A stretch of 6,215 nucleotides of DNA from Pseudomonadota bacterium (GCA_030636965.1 DAOVVW010000059.1:1-6215), one strand, 5' to 3'; shown: positions 1 to 5,208, numbered from the stretch's first letter. Notes: generated by a model from the letters alone, not told the origin. Made by a program: numbers and translations.

Positions 1-52
1 AAATCTAATGCTCTAATTTCTAATGCTCTACTGTTCTACACCCAATTTCCAT
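1..52. repeat. Degenerate TCTAATGCTCTA repeat, copy 1
   Basis: The 12-mer TCTAATGCTCTA occurs exactly at 4-15 and again at 19-30, a period of 15. The segment 19-52 matches 3710-3743 in the same orientation at 30 of 34 positions without gaps. The matching copy lies in another intergenic spacer, so this is a dispersed non-coding repeat. The copy begins at the window edge and may extend further upstream. I see no open reading frame or RNA gene in it. Confidence 0.7.
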
Positions 53-89
53 ACTAACACACTGATGCAAGGGACGCTGAGACATCATC

Positions 90-117
90 TTGACAATGGA
101 ATAATTGGAACTAGATT
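90..117 (+). promoter_or_regulatory. Possible sigma70-type promoter of hsp20
   Basis: A perfect TTGACA (90-95) is followed after 16 bases by TAGATT (112-117), which matches 4 of 6 positions of TATAAT. Transcription would begin near 124 and give a leader of about 110 bases before the hsp20 start at 236. No CIRCE inverted repeat (TTAGCACTC-N9-GAGTGCTAA) and no convincing sigma32 -10 element is visible. If expression is heat-regulated, the control is therefore not an obvious HrcA or sigma32 site. Confidence 0.4.
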
Positions 118-177
118 TCTATCTGGAGATAAAAAATTTTGAGAAGAAGAGAAATGAAATTTTTCGCTTTCCGCGGA

Positions 178-228
178 GTAAAAAGCCACGAATGGACTTT
201 TTACGACCCTACTAAACATGAAAGGGGT
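178..228 (+). promoter_or_regulatory. Structured hsp20 leader, possible RNA thermometer
   Basis: Two adjacent hairpins can form in the leader. The first pairs GTAAAAAG (178-185) with CTTTTTAC (197-204) and adds a CCA/TGG inner helix (186-188 with 193-195, A196 bulged) closed by a CGAA loop. The second pairs ACCCT (206-210) with AGGGGT (223-228), which contains the hsp20 Shine-Dalgarno, either with one bulged G or with a T-G wobble. A weak helix that hides the ribosome site of a small heat-shock gene is the hallmark of ROSE and fourU thermometers. The pairings are read directly from the sequence; temperature control is an inference. Confidence 0.4.
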
Positions 229-235
229 AAACGAT

Positions 236-697
236 ATGAATATTGTACGTTTCAGAAGGCGAACACCCATCAAATGGGATCCTTTCTGGAGTCTGAGAGG
301 CATTCAGGGGGAAATGAACAGATTTTTCCCGGATTTCTCAGGTGATGATACCGAAACCGGAGTTGCGAAACTCACTCCGGCAGTTGACCTGGTTGACACA
401 AAAGAAGATGTGATAATCAAGGTTGAACTTCCAGGTATCAAGAAGGAGGATGTGGAAATCACGCTGCACGACGACCTCCTCACCATCAAGGGTGAAAAGA
501 AGGCAGAGAAAGAGGAGAAAGAAGGCAGCAGATACTACTTCGAACGCAGATATGGATCTTTTGCCAGGACAATTACACTTCCTGTGAATGTAAAGTCCGA
601 TGAAATAAAGGCAAAATTCACAGATGGGGTTTTGGAAGTAACACTTCCCAAGGCCGAAGAGGAAAAATCGAAAGAGATCAAAGTTACCGTGAACTGA
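236..697 (+). CDS. Small heat-shock protein, Hsp20 / alpha-crystallin family
   Basis: This is an ATP-independent holdase that binds unfolding proteins in the cytoplasm and keeps them soluble for the DnaK or ClpB machinery. The product is 153 aa, normal for the family. Residues 1-46 form the variable N-terminal arm with an aromatic WDPFW stretch. The alpha-crystallin domain runs from about T47 to K139 and ends in the signature GVLEVTLPK (131-139). The tail carries I148-K-V150, an IxV version of the IxI motif that docks neighbouring dimers in the oligomer. I chose ATG 236 because AGGGG (223-227) lies 8 bases upstream. The in-frame ATG at 218 would put this Shine-Dalgarno inside the gene and adds six residues unlike family starts. 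The gene ends in tandem stops TGA TAA, followed by a strong terminator, so it is probably monocistronic. The leader may fold over the ribosome site. Confidence 0.95.
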   Translation: MNIVRFRRRTPIKWDPFWSLRGIQGEMNRFFPDFSGDDTETGVAKLTPAVDLVDTKEDVIIKVELPGIKKEDVEITLHDDLLTIKGEKKAEKEEKEGSRYYFERRYGSFARTITLPVNVKSDEIKAKFTDGVLEVTLPKAEEEKSKEIKVTVN

Positions 698-711
698 TAA
701 CATGTAGTCCG

Positions 712-750
712 CGCAAGAGGCCGCCGAGAGGCGGCTTTTTGCGTTTTTTT
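712..750 (+). terminator. Rho-independent terminator of hsp20
   Basis: A 14-bp stem runs from 712-725 to 730-743 with two G-T wobbles. Its core is GCCGCC (720-725) paired with GGCGGC (730-735), closed by a GAGA tetraloop of the stable GNRA type. The stem is followed directly by seven T residues (744-750). It starts 14 bases after the hsp20 stop and should end that transcript efficiently. Confidence 0.93.
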
Positions 751-844
751 ACGCTGAATATGTATAACGTGGTTCTTTTTACTCCTGTGGGTTATTATGC
801 TTTCTTAGCCCTATTTCTCAACTATTTTTGACAGGCAGGAGAGT

Positions 845-893
845 GAAAACAGGGCGCAGGGCGTAGTGCGAAGGGCGTTATGGGCAATCATTG
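845..893 (+). repeat. Dispersed GC-rich repeat, left copy
   Basis: Bases 866-893 match the reverse complement of 4549-4576 at 25 of 28 positions: 16 identical, 3 different, 9 identical. The first part (845-866, GAAAACAGGGCGCAGGG onward) also resembles 3623-3645 in direct orientation. Three related copies, all in intergenic spacers, mark this as a dispersed repeat family. The 28-base pair is in inverted orientation around the helicase-greA block. Confidence 0.75.
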
Positions 894-990
894 CGCTTGT
901 CACGCCATAGCTTTAGCGACGGCGGAAGGAATATTGCCTTTAGCGAAATGATTAAACGACCCTGTGGCATGTTAACTTTATGTTTTTTCC

Positions 991-1021
991 AACGTTGAAC
1001 GTTAAACATTGAACGTTGAAC
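991..1021 (+). repeat. GTTGAAC heptad tandem array
   Basis: Four units follow with an exact period of 7: GTTGAAC (994-1000), GTTAAAC (1001-1007), ATTGAAC (1008-1014) and GTTGAAC (1015-1021). The same motif occurs in inverted orientation at 4407-4434 and 4503-4512. The array stops 18 bases before the start codon of the helicase gene, which suggests that the repeat element borders or supplies its translation start region. Confidence 0.85.
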
Positions 1022-1022
1022 A

Positions 1023-1037
1023 CCAACCGAAGGTTGG
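1023..1037 (+). promoter_or_regulatory. Hairpin covering the helicase ribosome site
   Basis: CCAACC (1023-1028) pairs perfectly with GGTTGG (1032-1037) around a GAA loop. The only Shine-Dalgarno-like sequence for the helicase start at 1040, GAAGG (1029-1033), lies in this loop and stem. The core CCGAAGG also appears inverted at 4483-4489, beside another GTTCAAC copy. The hairpin therefore looks like part of the repeat family. Reduced translation of the helicase is a plausible consequence but is inferred. Confidence 0.45.
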
Positions 1038-1039
1038 CG

Positions 1040-3583
1040 ATGAAGCAGACAAATAGAAATAAGAACCCCGGCGGTCCTGCCGAAGATCGTTTCACCGAAA
1101 CCGCTATCATCAGGATGCGGGAAGAGATATTGCTCTGTTCGGGGAACGAGGTTTTTTTCACTGGCAGGATCGATGAAGTAGGTCGTGTTGCTGAAGTCGA
1201 GCCTCTGGCCCGAGGAAACGAAGAGGCAGTACCGGCCCTGATGGGAGCCGCCAGCTTCGGCGATGTTGTTATACACAATCATCCAACAGGTTTCCTTGTT
1301 CCATCGGATGCGGATCTGTCAGTCGCCTCCAGGCTCGGAAGCGACGGGATAGGAAGTTATATCGTTGATAACGATATCCAGAGGGTCTATGCAGTTGTCG
1401 AACCGGCCAAAAAGGATGAAAAATATGCCTCGCTAGAACCGAAGGAGATTTCGGATCTGCTCGGTCCGGATGGTCCTCTTGCCAAGATCCATCCCCAGTA
1501 TGAAGTACGTCCATCTCAGTGCAGGATGGCTTCTGAGGTAACCCGGGCCCTTGAGAGTGAATCAGTAGGCGTCTTTGAAGCAGGTACCGGTACAGGGAAG
1601 AGCCTCGCTTACCTTATCCCGTCCGTCAGATGGGCCCTTTCGGGAAACCGACGAGTTGTTGTTTCCACCAACACTATCAACCTTCAGGAACAGCACCTGA
1701 TAAAGGACCTGCCTCTGGTTGAGGAGGTTCTCGGTGAATCGTTTTCGGCTGTACTTGTCAAGGGGAGGGGCAACTATCTCTGCCTCAGGAAGAGGGACCT
1801 TGTGGACACTGAAACGGGTGAGATACTTCTTGATTTTGACAATATGCAGGAGATGCGAAGTCTCCTGGACTGGAGTAGAACAACCCACGAGGGAAGCCTC
1901 TCGGATCTTTCCTTTGTTCCGGAGGAACCTAACTGGAGTCTGATAAAGTGCGAATCAGATTCATGCCTGAGGGCGCGGTGTACTCATTTCTCCACCTGTT
2001 TTTTCTACCGTATGCGACGTGAGGCTGCCTCAGCGCAGATACTGCTTGCTAACCATCACATCCTCTTTGCTGACCTTTCCTTCAGAAGTGCCGGACAGGA
2101 ATCATCCTCTATAATGCCTCGGTATGATGCTGTTATCCTCGATGAAGCTCACAATGTTGAGGATGTGGCCCTTTCATATTTCGACTCCAGTTTCGGAAGG
2201 TGGGGAACTACCGCTGCTATTGGCCGCCTGGTCAGCCGCAGACGATCCGAACGCGGGCTTATTCCGTTTCTTCAGAAAAAGATTCAGAATTCCAGGTCCC
2301 TTTCGAAAAAACAGAAAAATGAACTGAATAAACTGACCACGGCAGTATTTGAGAGCATTCAGGGACAGAGGGTGAGGTTGGAGTCGGCCTTTGATGAACT
2401 TGCAGAGCAGTTCATCCAGTGGCTGAGCAAAGGCGAGGATGCCAGGGAAAACAGGTGGCGTATAACGCCTGAAAGAAGAATCGATAAACAGTGGCGTGGG
2501 GCAGATAAGCTTCTGGGCGAGATGTCCGGCCTTATCAGGGGGATCCTCACGCCGGTAAAGAAGCTCAACAGGGAACTGAGAAACCTTATGGAGGAAGGTA
2601 ATGAAGAACTGGCCGGGCAGTGGAGCGATATAGGGGCAGTGGTGCTAAGGCTTCAAACGTGTGTTGATTTTATTAACCGGGTTAAGGAAGGAGAAGCAGA
2701 GGATGAGGTCTTCTGGGCCCAGGTAAGGACGAAGGGCAGGAGGTCTGTGAATCTGCACCTTACCCCTCTGGATGCCGCATCTATATTGGAAAACACTCTC
2801 TTTTCATCGGTTGGCCCCGTAGTTATGACGTCTGCGACACTTACCGTCGGTGGTTCCTTCGACTTCATGAGGCACAGGCTTGGTATCGATCGGCTTGACA
2901 GAGACAGGATCACGGAAATGGTGTTCCCTTCTCCTTTTGATTTTAACAGTCAGATGAAGATAGCATTTCTGGACGATATTCCTGATCCCGGCAAGTTGGG
3001 TTATGTTGCCGGATTGAGGGATGCTGTACGGGAAATGATAACCGCGTCCGATGGTAACTCTCTCGTGCTCTTCACATCGTACAGGACTCTGGATGAAGTA
3101 TTCGAGGGTTGCAGTGAAGATCTCTCTGATGTCAGGCGGATCATGCTCAGGCAGGGGGAGGCTCCACGCACTGCGCTCCTGGAGCGGTTCCGGCAGGATC
3201 CGGGCTCGGTTTTGTTCGCAACGGACAGCTTCTGGGAGGGGGTTGATGTTGTGGGAGATTCTCTGACGAATGTGATCATCGCCAGGCTGCCCTTCCCGGT
3301 GCCTACCAATCCTGTCACCGAGGCCCGCGGGGAAGCCCTTCAGAAGGCGGGCAGGGACCCGTTCATGGAAGACTCGGTACCCAGAGCTGTTATACGCCTG
3401 AGACAGGGGGTGGGGAGGCTGATCCGACATCGTGATGACACAGGTTTTGCGGTTATTTGCGATGCAAGGATACTGCGTCGATTCTACGGTCGGTTGTTCA
3501 TCGATTCCCTCCCTCCTGGTGAGCAGATAACAGGAACCACTGAAGAAATTGCGGCGAAAATGAAAGAGTTTTTCTCTAATTGA
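1040..3583 (+). CDS. DinG/XPD-type Fe-S helicase with N-terminal JAMM (RadC/JAB-like) domain
   Basis: This is a superfamily 2 helicase of 847 aa; E. coli DinG, which unwinds D-loops, R-loops and forked DNA 5' to 3', has about 716. Residues 20-125 are extra and carry a complete JAMM motif: H79-N-H81, seven residues, S89-x2-D92, with E37 as likely catalytic acid and RadC-like wording (HNHPTG, PSDAD). The helicase follows: RPSQ (157-160), Walker A GTGTGKS (182-188), Fe-S cysteines C248, C309, C314 and C320 with DinG spacing x4 and x5 (plus extra C304), DEAH (368-371), SAT (598-600), FWEGVD (731-736) and RQGVGRLIR (788-796). No motif is lost. I chose ATG 1040, with GAAGG 6 bases upstream. A TTG at 1016 would begin inside the heptad repeat and adds eight residues without family support. 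No promoter is clear. The helicase assignment is firm; the role of the JAMM domain, whether peptidase, nuclease-like or structural, is unknown. Confidence 0.93.
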   Translation: MKQTNRNKNPGGPAEDRFTETAIIRMREEILLCSGNEVFFTGRIDEVGRVAEVEPLARGNEEAVPALMGAASFGDVVIHNHPTGFLVPSDADLSVASRLGSDGIGSYIVDNDIQRVYAVVEPAKKDEKYASLEPKEISDLLGPDGPLAKIHPQYEVRPSQCRMASEVTRALESESVGVFEAGTGTGKSLAYLIPSVRWALSGNRRVVVSTNTINLQEQHLIKDLPLVEEVLGESFSAVLVKGRGNYLCLRKRDLVDTETGEILLDFDNMQEMRSLLDWSRTTHEGSLSDLSFVPEEPNWSLIKCESDSCLRARCTHFSTCFFYRMRREAASAQILLANHHILFADLSFRSAGQESSSIMPRYDAVILDEAHNVEDVALSYFDSSFGRWGTTAAIGRLVSRRRSERGLIPFLQKKIQNSRSLSKKQKNELNKLTTAVFESIQGQRVRLESAFDELAEQFIQWLSKGEDARENRWRITPERRIDKQWRGADKLLGEMSGLIRGILTPVKKLNRELRNLMEEGNEELAGQWSDIGAVVLRLQTCVDFINRVKEGEAEDEVFWAQVRTKGRRSVNLHLTPLDAASILENTLFSSVGPVVMTSATLTVGGSFDFMRHRLGIDRLDRDRITEMVFPSPFDFNSQMKIAFLDDIPDPGKLGYVAGLRDAVREMITASDGNSLVLFTSYRTLDEVFEGCSEDLSDVRRIMLRQGEAPRTALLERFRQDPGSVLFATDSFWEGVDVVGDSLTNVIIARLPFPVPTNPVTEARGEALQKAGRDPFMEDSVPRAVIRLRQGVGRLIRHRDDTGFAVICDARILRRFYGRLFIDSLPPGEQITGTTEEIAAKMKEFFSN

Positions 3584-3622
3584 TAAGTGATGTGTAACGC
3601 GTGACTAGTAATTGGTGATTGG

Positions 3623-3660
3623 GAAAAACAGGCGCTGGGCGTTAGGCTCTTGGCGCTGGG
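3623..3660 (+). repeat. Dispersed GC-rich repeat, middle copy
   Basis: The stretch beginning GAAAAACAGGCGCTGGGCG resembles 845-866 in the same orientation. It also repeats GGCGCTGGG internally at 3631-3639 and 3652-3660. It belongs to the same intergenic family as the copies at 845-893 and 4549-4576 but is more diverged. Confidence 0.5.
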
Positions 3661-3698
3661 TTAAATTCAAGCTATCAACTATCAACCAACAAATAGCA

Positions 3699-3771
3699 AT
3701 GATCTAATGTCTAATGCTCTAATGTTCTAAATCCAATCTCCATTTTCCATTATCCAATCTCCCATGCTCCA
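3699..3771 (+). repeat. Degenerate TCTAATGCTCTA repeat, copy 2
   Basis: Bases 3710-3743 match 19-52 at 30 of 34 positions in the same orientation. The following part is built from CCAATCTCC-like and CCATT-like units (3733-3765) that look like decayed extra repeats. It lies in the spacer, between the helicase gene and the greA promoter region. Confidence 0.7.
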
Positions 3772-3795
3772 CTTTCGAATTTCGAAAAAACACAA

Positions 3796-3824
3796 TTGAC
3801 ATTTAACCCAAACAACGGTAGATA
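3796..3824 (+). promoter_or_regulatory. Possible greA promoter
   Basis: A perfect TTGACA (3796-3801) is followed after 17 bases by TAGATA (3819-3824), which matches only 3 of 6 positions of TATAAT. If it is used, transcription starts at about 3831, the first base of the hairpin described next. The strong -35 and its position favour a real promoter; the poor -10 keeps confidence low. Confidence 0.35.
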
Positions 3825-3830
3825 GAAATC

Positions 3831-3861
3831 ATCCACCCGGATTTCCGGGTGGATTCTTTTT
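3831..3861 (+). terminator. Terminator-like hairpin in the greA leader (attenuator candidate)
   Basis: ATCCACCCGG (3831-3840) pairs perfectly with CCGGGTGGAT (3845-3854) around an ATTT loop, followed by TCTTTTT (3855-3861). The structure is that of an intrinsic terminator. It may end the distant helicase transcript. Alternatively, because a TTGACA promoter candidate lies just upstream, it may stop greA transcription early and release an RNA of about 30 bases. The E. coli greA leader is known to behave this way (GraL RNAs). The hairpin is certain; the attenuation role is inferred. Confidence 0.75.
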
Positions 3862-3864
3862 CAA

Positions 3865-3879
3865 CCGGCATCTTGCCGG
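3865..3879 (+). promoter_or_regulatory. Second hairpin in the greA leader
   Basis: CCGGCA (3865-3870) pairs perfectly with TGCCGG (3874-3879) around TCT. It lies between the terminator-like hairpin and the greA ribosome site (GGAGGT, 3907-3912). Its CCGGG (3876-3880) could also compete for CCCGG of the first hairpin (3836-3840), so switching between two folds is possible but unproven. Confidence 0.4.
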
Positions 3880-3921
3880 GATTATCGGCCTGGTTCAGAC
3901 TTAACTGGAGGTTTCAGGAAA

Positions 3922-4395
3922 GTGTCCAAGCATCCGATGACACCCGAGGGACTCGAGAAGCTCAAGGTGGAGCTCAAGAGACTCAAGTCAGTTGAACGTC
4001 CCAAGGTGATAGAAGAGATATCTGTCGCAAGGGATCATGGCGACATCTCGGAAAACGCTGAATACGAAGCGGCAAAGGAGAAGCAGGCTTTTGTCGAAAA
4101 ACGAATAAGGGACATTGAGAACATGATCGCCAACGCCCAGGTAGTTGATCCTTCAAAGATGAGCACAGACAGGGTGGTGTTCGGTGTGATGGTGACAGTC
4201 CTTGACCTGGAATCTGATGAGGAGATCTGTTACCAGATAGTGGGCGCAGATGAAGCAGATGTTGCAGAATGCAGGATCAGCGTAACATCACCGGTGGCCC
4301 GCTCTCTCATAGGCAAACAGGTGGGAGATCTTGTGCAGGTTATCATTCCCAGAGGAATGCGCGAGCTCCAGATCCTGGGAATATCGCTTCCATAA
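3922..4395 (+). CDS. greA: Transcription elongation factor GreA
   Basis: GreA enters the secondary channel of RNA polymerase and stimulates cleavage of the RNA 3' end in backtracked complexes, so that transcription can resume. The 157-aa product is close to the E. coli length (158). The N-terminal coiled coil covers about residues 8-75 and contains the conserved hairpin tip ARDHGDISENAEYEAA. D41 and E44 are the acidic pair that stabilises the catalytic magnesium. The C-terminal FKBP-like domain (about 80-157) has VFGVMVTV and SPVARSLIGK, typical of the family. The start is GTG at 3922, with GGAGGT (3907-3912) 9 bases upstream; the in-frame ATG at 3937 would be too far from it and would remove family-conserved residues. 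Its leader carries two hairpins that may control it. No terminator is evident after the stop. Confidence 0.96.
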   Translation: MSKHPMTPEGLEKLKVELKRLKSVERPKVIEEISVARDHGDISENAEYEAAKEKQAFVEKRIRDIENMIANAQVVDPSKMSTDRVVFGVMVTVLDLESDEEICYQIVGADEADVAECRISVTSPVARSLIGKQVGDLVQVIIPRGMRELQILGISLP

Positions 4396-4406
4396 TATAA
4401 GTAATT

Positions 4407-4434
4407 GTTCAAAGTTCAACGTTCAAGGTTCAAC
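4407..4434 (-). repeat. GTTGAAC heptad array, inverted copy
   Basis: GTTCAA units begin at 4407, 4414, 4421 and 4429, spaced by 7, 7 and 8 bases. This is the reverse complement of the array at 991-1021. It starts 12 bases after the greA stop codon. Confidence 0.8.
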
Positions 4435-4443
4435 GTCGTTACA

Positions 4444-4476
4444 AATCCAAGACCTGAAATCCAAGATCCAAGATCA
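4444..4476 (+). repeat. AATCCAAGA short tandem repeat
   Basis: AATCCAAGA occurs at 4444-4452 and 4458-4466, with a further overlapping CCAAGATC at 4468-4475. It is a short intergenic repeat lying between two inverted copies of the heptad motif. Confidence 0.55.
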
Positions 4477-4482
4477 GCTATG

Positions 4483-4512
4483 CCTTCGGCGTGGAGTTCT
4501 ATGTTCAACGTT
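4483..4512 (-). repeat. CCGAAGG-GTTGAAC element, inverted copy
   Basis: Read on the minus strand this is AACGTTGAACA, a short spacer, then CGCCGAAGG. On the plus strand upstream of the helicase, AACGTTGAACACCAACCGAAGG shows the same order with a shorter spacer. The two are probably diverged copies of one element in opposite orientation. Confidence 0.45.
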
Positions 4513-4548
4513 TAGCTGTCGGAATCCAGTTCCTAAAAGAAGTCCTTA

Positions 4549-4576
4549 CAATGATTGATTATAACGCCCTTCGCAC
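4549..4576 (-). repeat. Dispersed GC-rich repeat, right (inverted) copy
   Basis: The reverse complement matches 866-893 at 25 of 28 positions, including the uninterrupted 16-mer GTGCGAAGGGCGTTAT. Together the two copies bracket the helicase-greA segment as an imperfect inverted repeat pair about 3.7 kb apart. Confidence 0.75.
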
Positions 4577-4586
4577 TGGTTTTTTC

Positions 4587-4614
4587 ACTTCGACTTCGAC
4601 TACGCACTTCGACT
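4587..4614 (+). repeat. ACTTCGAC short repeat
   Basis: ACTTCGAC occurs at 4587-4594 and 4607-4614, with TTCGAC again at 4595-4600. It directly follows the GC-rich repeat and is probably part of the same mosaic of intergenic repeats. Confidence 0.55.
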
Positions 4615-4692
4615 GAAATCCCCTCCATGCCCCGTGTAATTCAATACAAGTTAGGGATTTCATGTTGACAGTTCCTTGCAAACACAGGCAGA

Positions 4693-4704
4693 ATTTGTAC
4701 AAAT
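4693..4704. promoter_or_regulatory. 12-bp perfect palindrome upstream of glnB
   Basis: ATTTGTACAAAT is a perfect palindrome about 125 bases upstream of the candidate sigma54 -24 element. This is a usual distance for an enhancer-bound activator. The sequence does not match the NtrC consensus (TGCACC-N5-GGTGCA), so the binding protein, if any, is unknown. Confidence 0.3.
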
Positions 4705-4801
4705 AATCAGCAGGATCGAAGCAGGCTGTTTAATTAACCGGCACTTTCATCGGCGTTGCAGATGGGTTATATTGTATTATCCTTTTATTACAAAGAGTTA
4801 G

Positions 4802-4819
4802 ACTAGACTTTATTCTAGT
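4802..4819. promoter_or_regulatory. Inverted repeat just upstream of the glnB promoter candidate
   Basis: ACTAGA (4802-4807) and TCTAGT (4814-4819) form a perfect 6-bp inverted repeat with a 6-base gap, ending 7 bases before the candidate -24 element. It could be an operator for a dimeric regulator. It may also be chance in this A/T-rich stretch. Confidence 0.3.
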
Positions 4820-4826
4820 GTCATTT

Positions 4827-4842
4827 TGGTATGGAGATTGCT
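4827..4842 (+). promoter_or_regulatory. Candidate sigma54 promoter of glnB-glnA
   Basis: TGGTATGGAGATTGCT fits the -24/-12 pattern TGGCAC-N5-TTGCW: GG at 4828-4829 and GC at 4840-4841 are exactly 10 bases apart, TTGCT is complete, and TGGTAT matches 4 of 6. Transcription would start near 4853, giving a short 17-base leader that contains the ribosome site. Sigma54 control is common for glnB/glnA in proteobacteria, which supports the call, but I see no clear NtrC site upstream. Confidence 0.45.
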
Positions 4843-4869
4843 CTTAGGGAGCCGCGAGAGGAGATTTAA

Positions 4870-5208
<339 letters not shown>

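Larger units (their letters stand above)
698..1039. other. Intergenic spacer between hsp20 and the helicase gene
   Basis: Apart from the terminator, this stretch holds two dispersed repeats (845-893 and 991-1021). It also carries a TTTAGCG motif twice, at 912-918 and 939-945. A TTGACA at 828-833 has no -10 partner at a usable distance, so I cannot point to the helicase promoter. No coding region on either strand is convincing: reading frames through the heptad array only give low-complexity FNVQ-type translations. Confidence 0.6.
3584..3921. other. Intergenic spacer between the helicase gene and greA
   Basis: The first half (3623-3771) is repeat-derived. A short direct repeat CTATCAA lies at 3672-3678 and 3679-3685. 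The second half holds the greA control region. No intrinsic terminator directly follows the helicase stop (TGA TAA); the first terminator-like hairpin is about 250 bases further on, at 3831. No coding region is supported. Confidence 0.6.
4396..4869. other. Intergenic spacer between greA and glnB
   Basis: The first 220 bases are a mosaic of short repeats, most of them inverted relatives of those upstream of the helicase gene. From 4615 to 4690 I see nothing recognisable except a TTGACA (4665-4670) without a matching -10. The last part, 4693-4869, carries the palindromes and the promoter candidate of glnB. No gene is supported on either strand, and no intrinsic terminator for greA is visible. 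Confidence 0.6.

Noticed and set aside
139..345. 68-codon open frame on the plus strand before and over the hsp20 start
   Set aside because: It overlaps hsp20 in another frame and runs through the hairpin leader; the product has no recognisable feature.
828..833. TTGACA as promoter of the helicase gene
   Set aside because: No -10-like hexamer lies 15-19 bases downstream; the region there is the GC-rich repeat.
845..893. Insertion sequence ends
   Set aside because: The inverted copies at 866-893 and 4549-4576 enclose no transposase gene, only a helicase and greA, and I found no target-site duplication next to them.
991..1021. CRISPR-like array
   Set aside because: The units are only 7 bases long and directly adjacent, without unique spacers.
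1016..1039. TTG start extending the helicase by eight residues
   Set aside because: The codon lies in the repeat array without a Shine-Dalgarno, and the residues have no family support. ATG 1040 has GAAGG at suitable spacing.
878..1282. 134-codon open frame on the minus strand upstream of and overlapping the helicase start
   Set aside because: Part of its translation is the heptad repeat (FNVQ-like units) and the rest is antisense to the JAMM domain. It has no credible start context.
4665..4670. TTGACA as promoter of glnB
   Set aside because: Bases at 16-18 spacing (around 4687-4694) do not resemble TATAAT, and the site is 200 bases from the gene.
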